64,000 nt of DNA from Velocimicrobium porci (GCF_009696045.1 NZ_VUMT01000001.1:186001-250000); one strand, 5' to 3'; counted from the first letter of the stretch, positions 25,581 through 35,292 are shown. A program made the numbers and translations. The notes: a model not told the origin generated them from the sequence alone.

Positions 25581-26222
25581 TTATTCCGGATCTTCTTCTT
25601 TTGACTTCAAACTGTAAGAAAGACGCATAAGGCTCTCTGATAAATGTACATTTTCGGAAACAACACCCTCTGGAAGATGTAAGTCAGTTGGTGCAAAATT
25701 CCAGATTGCTTTTATTCCAAGCTTCACCAATCTTTGTGCAGTCTGTGGTGCTTTTGATTTTGGAATTGTAAGTGCTGCAATCTGCACTGAATTCTTCTTA
25801 AGAAATTCTTCTAACTCATCCATCATCATAATCGGCGTATCACGAATCGAAACACCTTTTAACACAGGATTCACATCAAAAATTCCTTTTAATACAAATC
25901 CTTTCCGCTCAAAGTCCGAATAATTTGCCAAGGCCTGACCTAAATTACCTGCACCAATAATAATCATACTGTATTTTTTGTCAAGACCTAGAATCTTTCC
26001 AATCTCTGTATGAAGATATTCTACATTATATCCATAGCCTTGTTGCCCAAATCCGCCAAAATTATTTAAATCCTGACGAATCTGTGATGCTGTTACATGC
26101 ATTCTCTCACTTAATTCTTTTGAAGAAATCCGTACTACATCATTTTCAAGTAACTCTCCCAAATACCTATAATACCTTGGCAAGCGCTTAATTACCGCCA
26201 AGGAAATTCCTTTTTCACTCAA
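25581..26222 (-). CDS. rex: Redox-sensing transcriptional repressor Rex
   Basis: Senses the NADH/NAD+ ratio and represses fermentation and respiration genes when NAD+ is high. The 213-aa protein has an N-terminal winged helix (about 1-80, with RISSKELSERMHVTASQIRQ and DLNNFGGFGQQGYGY). A Rossmann domain has GAGNLGQALANY near 91 and the family's IWNFAPTDL near 172. The start is TTG at 26222 with AGGAGG at good spacing. The promoter upstream overlaps a Rex-like operator, suggesting autoregulation. Confidence 0.96.
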   Translation of the reverse strand: MSEKGISLAVIKRLPRYYRYLGELLENDVVRISSKELSERMHVTASQIRQDLNNFGGFGQQGYGYNVEYLHTEIGKILGLDKKYSMIIIGAGNLGQALANYSDFERKGFVLKGIFDVNPVLKGVSIRDTPIMMMDELEEFLKKNSVQIAALTIPKSKAPQTAQRLVKLGIKAIWNFAPTDLHLPEGVVSENVHLSESLMRLSYSLKSKEEDPE

Positions 26223-26279
26223 TTTAATGCCTCCTAGCTTTTTTACGTATAGTTATCTCAATTTTAATTTCTAGTATTT

Positions 26280-26308
26280 ATTATAGTAAATTGTTAAATA
26301 TCTGTCAA
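26280..26308 (-). promoter_or_regulatory. rex promoter with overlapping Rex-like operator
   Basis: TTGACA (26303-26308) and TATAAT (26280-26285) with a 17-bp spacer. Between them TTGACAGATATTTAACAA (26291-26308, minus strand) matches the Rex box TTGTTAANNNNTTAACAA perfectly in the right half and at four of seven positions in the left half. The remaining divergent intergenic region to 26524 holds the ABC-F promoter and a short uORF. Confidence 0.7.
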
Positions 26309-26424
26309 TAATAACAAAACTCTAAATATTTCTTTCTTTTTCTAAAAGGCATCTCTTTTTATATGCTTTTTATTATATCGGATAAAAAAGAAAAAAGCTT
26401 AGAGTACTACAAATGACTTGTTTA

Positions 26425-26453
26425 TTGACACTTTTCTTTTAACTCTTTATAAT
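26425..26453 (+). promoter_or_regulatory. Sigma-A promoter of the ABC-F gene
   Basis: TTGACA (26425-26430) and TATAAT (26448-26453) with a 17-bp spacer on the plus strand. The start would be near 26460, giving a 65-nt leader that contains the uORF at 26499. Confidence 0.85.
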
Positions 26454-26498
26454 TGACACAGTACATTTTTTAATTACAAGTAAAAAGGGAAGGAATAG

Positions 26499-26507
26499 AT
26501 GCCATAG
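26499..26507 (+). CDS. Two-codon upstream ORF (ATG CCA TAG) before the ABC-F gene
   Basis: The leader's best Shine-Dalgarno, AAAGGGAAGGAA, is spaced for ATG at 26499, which encodes only Met-Pro and stops. The true ABC-F ATG lies 17 nt beyond the stop with just GGTGA before it. ATGCC and GGCAT around it can form a small hairpin. This may be regulatory or fortuitous. Confidence 0.4.
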   Translation: MP

Positions 26508-26524
26508 CAGGCATTGGTGAAATT

Positions 26525-28447
26525 ATGATTTTATCATGTAAGGATATTGGAAAAACATTTGGCGTGGAAGAATTATTTTCTCATGTTTCTTTTCATATAA
26601 ATGAACACGAAAAAATGGCTATCGTTGGAAGCAATGGTGCCGGAAAATCCACTTTATTAAAAATATTAGTTGGGGAACTTCCGGCTGATGAAGGAGAAGT
26701 TATCTTATCAAAAGATACGACCATCGGATATCTTGCCCAGCACCAACAGCTTTCTTCCAATCATACAATTTATGAAGAAATGCTCGAGGTAAAAAAAGAT
26801 ATCATCTTATTAGAACAGCAGATACGAAAGATAGAAACCGATATGAAATCCGCTACAGGAAAAGAACTGGAGCAACTGTTTGCTACGTATACACGATTAA
26901 ATCATGAGTTTGAAATGAAAAATGGTTATGCTTATCAAAGTGAAATTATCGGTGTGTTAAAAGGTCTTGGTTTTTTAGAAGAAGATTTTAAATTAACTAC
27001 AAACACACTTTCCGGCGGGCAAAAAACAAGAGTTGCTTTAGGAAAACTTCTTTTGTCGACTCCGGATCTTATTTTATTAGATGAGCCTACCAACCATCTT
27101 GATATGGAATCCATTGCATGGCTTGAAACATTTCTCTTAAATTATAAGGGTGCCGTTATTATCGTTGCCCATGACCGATATTTTTTAGATAAAGTTGTTT
27201 CAAAAGTCGTTGAGCTGGATCATGGCACCTGCCATGTATTTTCCGGTAATTACAGTACTTATGCGGAAAAGAAAGCAATGCTCCGTGATGCCCTGTTAAA
27301 ACAATATTATAATCAACAGCGCGAAATAAAACATCAGGAAGAAGTAATCACCAAGCTCCGCTCTTTTAATCGTGAAAAATCAATTAAAAGGGCAGAAAGC
27401 CGTGAAAAGCTCCTTAATAAAATGGAAGTAATCGATAAACCAATTACCTACGAAGCAGAAATGCACCTTCATCTTGAACCAAGCATAATAAGCGGAAACG
27501 ATGTTTTAACCGTAACAGATTTAAGCAAATCATTTGGTGACAACCATTTATTCTCAAACATCAGTTTTGATATTAAACGTGGAGAAAAGGTTGCTGTTAT
27601 TGGAAATAACGGAACCGGTAAGACAACCATCTTAAAAATAATTAATGATTTAATTCCTGCTGATTCCGGTGAAATTAAACTTGGATCTAAAGTGAAAATC
27701 GGATATTATGATCAGGAACATCATGTACTTTCGATGGAGAAAACTTTATTTGATGAGTTACAGGATACCTACCCGGATTTAGATAATACAAAAATCCGTA
27801 ATATCCTTGCAGCATTTCTTTTTACAGGTGACGATGTATTCAAACGCATTAAAGATTTAAGCGGTGGAGAACGTGGTCGTGTATCTTTAGCAAAGCTAAT
27901 GTTATCCGAAGCTAATTTTTTAATCCTTGATGAGCCTACCAACCATTTAGATATTGCGTCAAAAGAAATCCTGGAAAATGCAATTAATCATTACACCGGA
28001 ACGGTTCTTTATGTTTCTCATGACCGTTACTTTATCAATAAAACTGCAACGAGAATTCTTGATTTAACAAGCCGGCATTTATTAAATTATATTGGAAACT
28101 ATGATTATTACATTGAAAAGAAAGATACGATAGAAAACGCATTTCTAACTTCTGACTCCGATTTAGAACAAATGTCCAATTTGGCAGATACTTCTTCCGA
28201 AAGTAAAATGGACTGGCAACAGCAAAAGGAAGAAAAAGCACGAATTCGAAAAAGACAAAATGACTTAAAAAAATGTGAAGAAGAAATTCAAAAACTAGAA
28301 CAGAGAAATGACGAAATCGATTCTTTACTTGCACTGGAAGAAGTCTATACGGATGTAGGACGATTGATGGAATTAAACCAAGAAAAAAAAGAATTAGAAG
28401 AAAAACTGGAACAGTTAATGGAAACCTGGGAAGAACTGGCAGATTAA
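26525..28447 (+). CDS. ABC-F family ATPase (YdiF/Uup-like)
   Basis: A soluble twin-ATPase protein of the type that acts on ribosomes. The 640-aa protein has Walker A VGSNGAGKSTLLKIL near 36 and GNNGTGKTTILKII near 357. Signatures are LSGGQKTRVALGKLL and LSGGERGRVSLAKLM, both Walker B sites have LLDEPTNHLD or LDEPTNHLD, and H-loops are AHDRYF and SHDRYF. An interdomain P-site tRNA-interaction-like helical linker lies about 225-320. A Lys/Glu-rich coiled-coil tail follows about 545. Whether it gives antibiotic resistance or is housekeeping cannot be read from sequence. Confidence 0.92.
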   Translation: MILSCKDIGKTFGVEELFSHVSFHINEHEKMAIVGSNGAGKSTLLKILVGELPADEGEVILSKDTTIGYLAQHQQLSSNHTIYEEMLEVKKDIILLEQQIRKIETDMKSATGKELEQLFATYTRLNHEFEMKNGYAYQSEIIGVLKGLGFLEEDFKLTTNTLSGGQKTRVALGKLLLSTPDLILLDEPTNHLDMESIAWLETFLLNYKGAVIIVAHDRYFLDKVVSKVVELDHGTCHVFSGNYSTYAEKKAMLRDALLKQYYNQQREIKHQEEVITKLRSFNREKSIKRAESREKLLNKMEVIDKPITYEAEMHLHLEPSIISGNDVLTVTDLSKSFGDNHLFSNISFDIKRGEKVAVIGNNGTGKTTILKIINDLIPADSGEIKLGSKVKIGYYDQEHHVLSMEKTLFDELQDTYPDLDNTKIRNILAAFLFTGDDVFKRIKDLSGGERGRVSLAKLMLSEANFLILDEPTNHLDIASKEILENAINHYTGTVLYVSHDRYFINKTATRILDLTSRHLLNYIGNYDYYIEKKDTIENAFLTSDSDLEQMSNLADTSSESKMDWQQQKEEKARIRKRQNDLKKCEEEIQKLEQRNDEIDSLLALEEVYTDVGRLMELNQEKKELEEKLEQLMETWEELAD

Positions 28448-28498
28448 AAAACAGACAAAATCACCTCTTGATTGCAAAGTAAGGAACAACGGAAACAA

Positions 28499-28532
28499 CT
28501 GCAAGATAACTATTACACATTTTATCTTGCAG
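28499..28532 (+). terminator. Probable terminator after the ABC-F gene
   Basis: CTGCAAGATAA / TTATCTTGCAG forms an 11-bp stem (28499-28532), followed by CATTTTCCTTGTTTTA. The T-tract is interrupted, so efficiency is uncertain. The nucleoside kinase gene converges at 28571. Confidence 0.6.
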
Positions 28533-28570
28533 TCATTTTCCTTGTTTTATTTCAGAATCAGTTCCACTTA

Positions 28571-30232
28571 TTATACATGGAAATAGCTATTCCCAATAAA
28601 CTCTCTGATAATCGAATTCTTAGGTACATCCTCACTATTTACCCCGACAAAGTAATCTAAAAACTTCAATATTCTCTTTGCCTCCATATAAGAAGGGTCA
28701 TCTTCATTAATACCAAATAAAATCGGCTCAGCATATTGCTTTAACACTGCTAACTCATAAATTAATGCGGAATTAAACATAACATCCGCAGACTCTTGAA
28801 ATGGGAAAATATACTTTTCTTCTCCTGCACGAACGGATTTCCACATTGCAATTGTACTGGAAGCAGAAGTCCCTCTTGTTCTGGCATCTCTTACCATTCT
28901 TCGAATCAGTCTTGCATCTGATGTAGAAATCTGATTATGCTCGTCTACATTCAAAGCTGTTAAAGCACTAATATAAATTTTAAATTTGCTCTTAGACGGC
29001 AAACTATATGACAACTTATCATTTAAGCCATGAATTCCTTCTATTACTAAAATATCGTCTTTACCAAGCTTTTTATATCTTCCTTTATATTCCCTCTTTC
29101 CTGTCTTAAAGTTGAAAGTTGGAAGTTCTACTGTTTCACCGTTTAAAAGAGCCATCATATCTTTGTTAAATTGCTCTACGTCAATTGCCTCTAAACATTC
29201 AAAATTATAAGTTCCATCTTCATTGAGTGGTGTATCTTCTCTATTTACAAAATAATCATCTACTGCAATTGGATGCGGTTTTAATCCAAACGTCCTAAGC
29301 TGGATTGACAAACGATGAGAAAAAGTAGTTTTTCCTGATGAAGATGGTCCTGCAATCATAATAAATTTTTTATCTCTCTGCTTCGCAATCTGTTCCGCAA
29401 TTTCACCGATTTTCTTTTCCTGCAATGCTTCCTGTACAAGCATTAAGTCACTGATATCCCCTTCTGCTATTACATCATTTAAAGAACCAACATTTTCAAT
29501 TCCAAGTGTCTTGCCCCACTCAGTTGCTACACGCAATGTCTGAAATAACTTTTCCATTGGAACAAATGGTGGAACTTCCTTCGGATTTTTTTTCGTAGGA
29601 AGCTGCAATATAAATCCACCCTCATGTTCATATAATTGAAAATACTTCAAAACTCCTGTACTTGCAGGCATGTATCCAAAATAGTAGTCTTCAAATCCAT
29701 CAAGATTATATATATTAGTAGCAGAGGTTCGACGATACCGAAATAGTTTCTCTTTATCATACATACGATAATCATGAAATTTTTTTCTTGCCTGTGATGT
29801 ATGTATTGTATATTTTTTAAAAGGATAATCCGCCTCGACAAGTTTTCTCATCCAATCTGCTACCTCATCTAATAACTTTTGAGTAACTGCTACATCTCCT
29901 TGAATTGTTCCATAAAATCCAGCTCCCAAAGAATGTTCCATCGAAACTTTCTCAATTTTCTCCTGCCCTACAATATGATAAATTGATTTTACAAGCATCA
30001 TAATCATACCACGACAGTAAGTTTTAAATCCATCCGGGTGAGCAGTTGTAATAAATTCAACCTTTACATTATCTTTCGCTTCATTTGATAACTCCCTTAA
30101 ACGCCCATTTTCCAACACTAAAATAATATCATTTTCATACTTTGGCTGCATATCTTTGCTGATTTCAAAATATGTGCTGCCTTTTGGATATTCCTTTTTT
30201 GTTCCTTTTACCATAAGCGTTACCGTTTCCAT
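28571..30232 (-). CDS. Nucleoside kinase with threonyl-tRNA-synthetase-like N-terminus
   Basis: A 553-aa cytoplasmic protein: a TGS-like domain (1-62), a tRNA-synthetase second-additional-type domain (about 65-250), and a uridine kinase/PRK domain (about 285-490). The kinase part has Walker A MIAGPSSSGKTTFSHRL near 292, DDYFVNRED, GIHGLNDKL and the RLIRRMVRDARTRG segment. Similar two-part kinases are common in Clostridia and probably phosphorylate uridine or cytidine. The role of the synthetase-like half is unknown. It lies downstream of trmK by 13 bp. Confidence 0.88.
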   Translation of the reverse strand: METVTLMVKGTKKEYPKGSTYFEISKDMQPKYENDIILVLENGRLRELSNEAKDNVKVEFITTAHPDGFKTYCRGMIMMLVKSIYHIVGQEKIEKVSMEHSLGAGFYGTIQGDVAVTQKLLDEVADWMRKLVEADYPFKKYTIHTSQARKKFHDYRMYDKEKLFRYRRTSATNIYNLDGFEDYYFGYMPASTGVLKYFQLYEHEGGFILQLPTKKNPKEVPPFVPMEKLFQTLRVATEWGKTLGIENVGSLNDVIAEGDISDLMLVQEALQEKKIGEIAEQIAKQRDKKFIMIAGPSSSGKTTFSHRLSIQLRTFGLKPHPIAVDDYFVNREDTPLNEDGTYNFECLEAIDVEQFNKDMMALLNGETVELPTFNFKTGKREYKGRYKKLGKDDILVIEGIHGLNDKLSYSLPSKSKFKIYISALTALNVDEHNQISTSDARLIRRMVRDARTRGTSASSTIAMWKSVRAGEEKYIFPFQESADVMFNSALIYELAVLKQYAEPILFGINEDDPSYMEAKRILKFLDYFVGVNSEDVPKNSIIREFIGNSYFHV

Positions 30233-30245
30233 ACCGTTTCTCCTT

Positions 30246-30941
30246 TTATTCTTTATAGTATTCCAACGCTTCTTCCATATATGCCAAATCCAGTTTTAAT
30301 TCTTCCAATCGTTTTTTATTTCTATCATAAGACTGCTTATCTAATTCCCCTATTACATTAGAAAAACTATTTTTACCATAAAGCAAAAATTCCTTTAACA
30401 CTGGATTTTTTGCTTCTAATAATATTTTTCCATAACGATAAAATACTTCTTTTTTATATTGTTCTCTTCCTTTTCTCGCTTTAATCGCAGTATAATGCTT
30501 TCCATCTTCGGTAAGCATGTCTTCCGCAATAATAGAAAATCCCAATTTATGAACACATCGTCTTACATTATCTATCTCAGATTGTGGCTGTAATATCAGT
30601 TCAGAGGCGTCTTTTACCACTTCTTCACTATCCGTTAAAATCTTTACAATTAATCCTCCACCCATACCACTAATTAAAATTGTATCCGCCTCTCCCTTTT
30701 TTAGCTCCCGAGCCCCATCAGAAAGACGTGTCTTAATCTTTTGTTCATAACCATACCTTTTAATATTGTCCTTTGCACGTTCAAGCGGTCCTTCATTAAT
30801 ATCCATTGCAATTGAAGCTGTCGCCTTCTTTTGCTCTATCAGATAAATTGAAGTATGTGCATGATCACATCCAATGTCTGCGATTCTATTTCCTTCTGTC
30901 ACAAAATCTGCAACCATAGTAAGTCGTTTTGATAACTGCAT
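30246..30941 (-). CDS. trmK: tRNA (adenine-22-N1)-methyltransferase TrmK
   Basis: SAM-dependent enzyme that methylates A22 of tRNAs. The 231-aa protein has a class I SAM fold with RIADIGCDHAHTSIYLIEQ near 18-36 and ISGMGGGLIVKIL near 89, then QPQSEIDNVRRCVHKLGF near 118. A C-terminal helical coiled-coil extension matches the family length. It follows rpoD by 29 bp, the normal Firmicutes arrangement. Confidence 0.94.
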   Translation of the reverse strand: MQLSKRLTMVADFVTEGNRIADIGCDHAHTSIYLIEQKKATASIAMDINEGPLERAKDNIKRYGYEQKIKTRLSDGARELKKGEADTILISGMGGGLIVKILTDSEEVVKDASELILQPQSEIDNVRRCVHKLGFSIIAEDMLTEDGKHYTAIKARKGREQYKKEVFYRYGKILLEAKNPVLKEFLLYGKNSFSNVIGELDKQSYDRNKKRLEELKLDLAYMEEALEYYKE

Positions 30942-30970
30942 CTCTCTTATATTCCCTTTTCTAACTCGTT

Positions 30971-32074
30971 TTACTCTAAATAATCTTTAAGCTTTCGACT
31001 CCGGCTTGGATGTCTTAATTTTCTTAAGGCTTTAGCTTCGATTTGACGAATTCTTTCTCTTGTAACATTGAATTCTTTTCCAACTTCTTCCAGCGTTCTT
31101 GCACGACCATCATCCAGTCCAAAACGCAACCGAAGTACTTTTTGTTCCCGTTCCGTTAACGTTCCAAGCACTTCTACTAATTGCTCTTTTAATAAAGTAA
31201 AAGCGGCTGCTTCTGCAGGTACCGGAACATTATCATCCTGAATAAAATCACCAAGATGGCTGTCTTCTTCCTCGCCAATTGGAGTTTCCAAAGAAACCGG
31301 TTCTTGAGAAATTTTTTGGATTTCACGTACACGCTCAAGTGGCATGTGCATTTCTTTCGCCACCTCTTCTAATGTCGGTTCTCGTCCAAGCTCCTGCAAT
31401 AATTGTCTTTGTACACGAATTAACTTGTTAATTGTTTCTACCATATGAACCGGTATTCGGATTGTTCTCGCCTGATCTGCAATTGCCCTTGTAATTGCCT
31501 GACGAATCCACCATGTTGCATACGTACTAAATTTGTATCCTTTGCGATAGTCAAATTTTTCAACTGCCTTAATTAATCCCAAATTCCCCTCTTGGATTAA
31601 ATCTAAAAACAACATTCCTCTTCCTACATAACGTTTGGCTATACTAACAACAAGACGAAGGTTTGCTTCTGCTAGACGTTTTTTGGCACTCTGATCCCCC
31701 TCTTCCATTCGTTTCGCCAATTCAATTTCTTCATCTGCACTTAACAATGGCACTTTTCCGATTTCTTTTAAGTACATACGAACCGGGTCTTCAATACTGA
31801 CACCTTCCGGAACCGATAAATCAATATTTTCTAAATCCTCTTCATCTTCCGCTTCCAGAATAATATCCTCATCTGAAACATCATCATTAATCCGAAGAAT
31901 ATCTACCCCCTTCGATTCCAAATACTCATAAGTTTTTTCAATCATTTCAGGATCTAAATCCATGTCCTTAAAGAAATCATTTACTTCCTGTACTTCTAAT
32001 ACATTTTTCTTTCTCTTGGCCAACTCCAAAAGTTGTCTTAGCTTTTCCGTAAATTTTGCCATTTTCTCGTCCAT
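30971..32074 (-). CDS. rpoD: Primary sigma factor RpoD (sigma-A)
   Basis: Housekeeping RNA polymerase sigma factor. At 367 aa it has region 1.1 (about 1-80), region 1.2 ([20 protein letters not shown]), region 2 ([19 protein letters not shown] and [15 protein letters not shown]), region 3 ([12 protein letters not shown]) and region 4 ([21 protein letters not shown]). Its presence explains the consensus TTGACA/TATAAT promoters seen here. It lies 63 bp after dnaG within the macromolecular synthesis operon. Confidence 0.98.
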   Translation of the reverse strand: MDEKMAKFTEKLRQLLELAKRKKNVLEVQEVNDFFKDMDLDPEMIEKTYEYLESKGVDILRINDDVSDEDIILEAEDEEDLENIDLSVPEGVSIEDPVRMYLKEIGKVPLLSADEEIELAKRMEEGDQSAKKRLAEANLRLVVSIAKRYVGRGMLFLDLIQEGNLGLIKAVEKFDYRKGYKFSTYATWWIRQAITRAIADQARTIRIPVHMVETINKLIRVQRQLLQELGREPTLEEVAKEMHMPLERVREIQKISQEPVSLETPIGEEEDSHLGDFIQDDNVPVPAEAAAFTLLKEQLVEVLGTLTEREQKVLRLRFGLDDGRARTLEEVGKEFNVTRERIRQIEAKALRKLRHPSRSRKLKDYLE

Positions 32075-32137
32075 AATAACCTCCTACATTTTCTCTGTCA
32101 CGTTGTTATCAGTACTTTTCTATATAATCTTTCCATC

Positions 32138-33901
32138 CTATAAAGAAATATGCAATTTTTGCAATTCCCCCTGTTCTTTTATTATTTTTTGCAGTTGTGC
32201 AATATCAGTTGCATGCCTACTCTCATAATCCAAACTATATTTTTTAATACGTCTGACAATTTCATTTAATGCTTTTTCTCTTTCCAACTGATTCATCCCC
32301 TCCTGAAGGCTTGTACTAAATAAAGATGCCACTTCATTTTGTTCCTCTTTGCTTTCAAAATAATTAATAATTTTAGCAGGAACAACATTATGATCTGTTT
32401 CATATTGTTGAAACAGCATGTCAGCAACCTGATGATATAGTTCTTCTTTAAAATCATTTGGAGTAATAATATTTCTTATTTTCGAAAATAAAGAAATATC
32501 TTCAATCAACCATGTCAACAGCATCTTTTGTGCCTGAACAAATCCATCTTCCCGTTTTTCCCTTTTTTCTCTGTTATTTCTATTATATTCTTCCCTGTTA
32601 ATCCCTACAACAATCTGTGAACCATATTTATTTACCAGCTTACGCAAATCCTCAAATGCTATATTATATTTACGCGCGATTGCCTCAATATATATATTAC
32701 GTTCAATCTCTTCTTTAAATACTAGGAGTTTTTGAGCTGTTTCATTAAAAAATTTCGTTTTTTCCTCCGGATCTGACATATCATGCTCCCGCTCTAATAC
32801 TTCAATTTCAAAATAAAAACTGTTTTTTGCCTGTTCAATCCGTTTTTCATATTCCTCTTTTCCAAGTGCCTTTATAAACTCATCCGGGTCTTTGTAAGGC
32901 CGCATGTCAATAACCTTTGCTGTAAGCCCGGCCTCTTTTAAAATAGGAATCGCCCGCAATGCGGCTTTTGTACCGGCACCATCACTGTCATAAGATAAAA
33001 AGACTTCATCCGTATAGCGTTTTAATAAGCTTGCCTGCAAACCTGTAAATGCCGTTCCAAGAGAGGCTACCGCATTATTAAAGCCTGCCTGATGCAGGGC
33101 AATTACATCCATATAGCCTTCGCATAAAATAATATAATTTTTTCTGGAAATTCTTGCGAGATTCAATCCATACAAATTACGGCTCTTATCAAATATCTTT
33201 GTTTCAGGAGAATTTAAATATTTTGGCATACCATCTCCCATTACACGTCCTCCGAATCCAATAACCCGGTTATTCACGTCCATAATAGGAAACATTACAC
33301 GGTTCCAAAACTTGTCATTTGCACCTTTCGCCTCATCAATTGTAACAAGTCCCGACTCTTTCAAAAGATTGTCTTCATATCCTTTTTGTTTTAAATATTG
33401 GTACAAATCATCACTGTACTTATTCGAATATCCCAGTCCAAACTTTACAATTATTTCTTCTGACAGCTGACGATTAGTCAGGTAATCATGGGCAGGTTTT
33501 CCTCTATCAGATTTCAACTGAACATAAAAATACTTAGCAGCCTCTTTATTTACCTCTAAAAGTCTTGACTTAAAATCTGCTTTTTTTCTCTCTTCTTCCG
33601 AATATTCAACTTCCGGAAGTGAAACTCCGGCCCGTTGTGCTAAATAACGGATTGCCTCTAAAAAATTATAATTTTCATATTCCATTATAAATGTAATAAC
33701 ATTTCCACCAACACCGCATCCAAAACAATGATACATCTGTTTCGCACCACTGACAGAAAAAGAAGCTGTTTTTTCACTGTGAAATGGACATAAGCCCATA
33801 TAGTTGCTTCCTTTTTTCTGTAATTTTACATAAGAGCCAATTACATCTACAATATCATTTCTTTGTCTTATTTCTTCAATTAATTCCTCTGGATAAAACA
33901 T
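32138..33901 (-). CDS. dnaG: DNA primase DnaG
   Basis: Makes RNA primers at the replication fork. The 587-aa protein has an N-terminal CHC2 zinc finger (CPFHSEKTASF with HCFGCGVGGN), a TOPRIM catalytic core with CEGYMDVIALHQAG and YDSDGAGTKAA, and a C-terminal DnaB-binding helical domain. The start at 33901 is chosen because GGAGG is spaced correctly; an earlier in-frame ATG would sit inside dgt. It is 20 bp downstream of dgt. Confidence 0.97.
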   Translation of the reverse strand: MFYPEELIEEIRQRNDIVDVIGSYVKLQKKGSNYMGLCPFHSEKTASFSVSGAKQMYHCFGCGVGGNVITFIMEYENYNFLEAIRYLAQRAGVSLPEVEYSEEERKKADFKSRLLEVNKEAAKYFYVQLKSDRGKPAHDYLTNRQLSEEIIVKFGLGYSNKYSDDLYQYLKQKGYEDNLLKESGLVTIDEAKGANDKFWNRVMFPIMDVNNRVIGFGGRVMGDGMPKYLNSPETKIFDKSRNLYGLNLARISRKNYIILCEGYMDVIALHQAGFNNAVASLGTAFTGLQASLLKRYTDEVFLSYDSDGAGTKAALRAIPILKEAGLTAKVIDMRPYKDPDEFIKALGKEEYEKRIEQAKNSFYFEIEVLEREHDMSDPEEKTKFFNETAQKLLVFKEEIERNIYIEAIARKYNIAFEDLRKLVNKYGSQIVVGINREEYNRNNREKREKREDGFVQAQKMLLTWLIEDISLFSKIRNIITPNDFKEELYHQVADMLFQQYETDHNVVPAKIINYFESKEEQNEVASLFSTSLQEGMNQLEREKALNEIVRRIKKYSLDYESRHATDIAQLQKIIKEQGELQKLHISL

Positions 33902-33921
33902 AGTTCCTCCATTTTCTTTTT

Positions 33922-34938
33922 TTATAATACATCCCAAAATACAGGTATTTTTATTTCTTTAAATTTTGCAATCGCATATCGATCTGTCATTCCTGCAATA
34001 TAATCACATACCACCCGTTCCTCTGACTCTCCATTCTTTCTCAGAATAATATATTCTTCCGGAAGCAAATCAAAGTGGCTCATATAATATTCAAATAATT
34101 CGATAATCATATCTTCTGCCTTATGCTCTTGTCCTTTTGCAATCGGATTCGTGTATACATGATCAAACATATATTTCCGTAAAAGAAACATTGCCTCTTC
34201 CACTTCATTTGACATCTCAACATCCCGTTTGCCATCACTATGTATTATAATATCATGAACCAATGTATTCAACCGTTCCCTGCAGGAGAATCCTAATATT
34301 TCATGAAAATAAGTTGGAATATCCTCTTCTCTTATAATATGCCCACGGATTGCATCATCAATATCATGATTAATATAAGCAATTTTATCCGACAGGCGAA
34401 CAACCTTTCCTTCTAACGTTGACGGCATCCCGACTGTCTGATGATTTTTTATACCATCTCTTACTTCCCATGTAAGATTCATTCCCTGCCCATTTTTCTC
34501 CAGTTTTTCCACAATGCGAAGGCTTTGTAATTGATGAGAAAAACCAACACTGGAAATCATATTCAATGCACGCTCCCCTGTATGCCCAAATGGGGTATGA
34601 CCTAAGTCATGTCCAAGGGCAATCGCCTCTGTCAAATCCTCATTCAACTTTAATGCCTTTGCAATTGTCCTTGCAATCTGAGCCACCTCTAACGTATGTG
34701 TTAAACGTGTCCGGTAGTGATCTCCCTCCGGTGCTAAAAAGACTTGTGTTTTATGTTTTAAACGCCGAAATGATTTACAATGTAATATTCGATCCCGATC
34801 TCTTTGATAACTTGGTCTGATATCACATGGTATTTCATTCTTTTCCCTTCCTTTTGTTTCATCACTAAAAGAAGCATACGGGCTCAAGAAATCATGTTCT
34901 CTTTGTTCCATCATTTTTCGAATATTCAAATGCTCCAT
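33922..34938 (-). CDS. dgt: dGTP triphosphohydrolase-like HD protein
   Basis: HD-domain nucleotidase that hydrolyses dGTP or other dNTPs. The 338-aa protein has RRLKHKTQVFLAPEGDHYRTRLTHTLEV near 56-83, shown as landmarks RRLKHKTQVF and RTRLTHTLEV. The metal-binding pair lies in ALGHDLGHTPFGHTGERAL, with a second HD-type segment NHQTVG and AYINHDIDDAIRG. It is the first gene of the dgt-dnaG-rpoD-trmK block, which links dNTP pools to replication and transcription. Confidence 0.93.
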   Translation of the reverse strand: MEHLNIRKMMEQREHDFLSPYASFSDETKGREKNEIPCDIRPSYQRDRDRILHCKSFRRLKHKTQVFLAPEGDHYRTRLTHTLEVAQIARTIAKALKLNEDLTEAIALGHDLGHTPFGHTGERALNMISSVGFSHQLQSLRIVEKLEKNGQGMNLTWEVRDGIKNHQTVGMPSTLEGKVVRLSDKIAYINHDIDDAIRGHIIREEDIPTYFHEILGFSCRERLNTLVHDIIIHSDGKRDVEMSNEVEEAMFLLRKYMFDHVYTNPIAKGQEHKAEDMIIELFEYYMSHFDLLPEEYIILRKNGESEERVVCDYIAGMTDRYAIAKFKEIKIPVFWDVL

Positions 34939-35082
34939 AAACTCTCCATTCGTTCAAAAATTACTTACTACTATTAATATTAGACTTTTTTTATGAATTT
35001 CCTTTTTTGTACACATATTTTTTTCAGTTTATGAGTCGCTATACAAAAAAATAAAATTTCTTCGGTCTTTCTTAAATCACAA

Positions 35083-35129
35083 AAATGGTTGTCACAAAAT
35101 AGGAAACAAATATTTTGCAACAACCATTT
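35083..35129 (-). terminator. Terminator of the second feo operon
   Basis: AAATGGTTGT / ACAACCATTT with an inner CAAAATA / TATTTTG stem and a 2x2 internal loop. On the minus strand it is followed by TTTTTGTG. It lies 8 bp after the Cys-rich small gene. Confidence 0.8.
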
Positions 35130-35136
35130 CTAAAAT

Positions 35137-35292
35137 TTAATACTTCTGCTCTCTGTCAGAACATGGCTTGCTGCAACCACTGCAGCCACAGCCACAACCT
35201 TTTCCATTTTTTATATCTGATATCTTTTTTCGAACAACCCATGCCGAATAACTCACTATTCCAAGCAAAACAAGAATTTCTATTATTTTCAA
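35137..35292 (-). CDS. FeoB-associated Cys-rich membrane protein (small ORF)
   Basis: A 51-aa gene with TTG start at 35292 and GGAG 9 nt upstream. Residues 4-20 form one transmembrane helix (IEILVLLGIVSYSAWVV), a basic RKK follows, and the C-terminal half has five cysteines in KGCGCGCSGCSKPC. This matches the small FeoB-associated proteins of Clostridia, thought to help Feo assembly or iron handling (FeoC-like position). It starts 16 bp after feoB and precedes the operon terminator. Confidence 0.85.
   Translation of the reverse strand: MKIIEILVLLGIVSYSAWVVRKKISDIKNGKGCGCGCSGCSKPCSDREQKY

Noticed and set aside
23035-26222. Toxin-antitoxin or defence island around mazF
   Set aside because: Neighbouring genes are all housekeeping; no nuclease, helicase, reverse transcriptase or other defence genes are present.
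34939-35082. Possible small gene upstream of dgt
   Set aside because: No ORF with a start and RBS; the AT-rich sequence appears to hold only promoter elements for dgt and the flank of the feo terminator.
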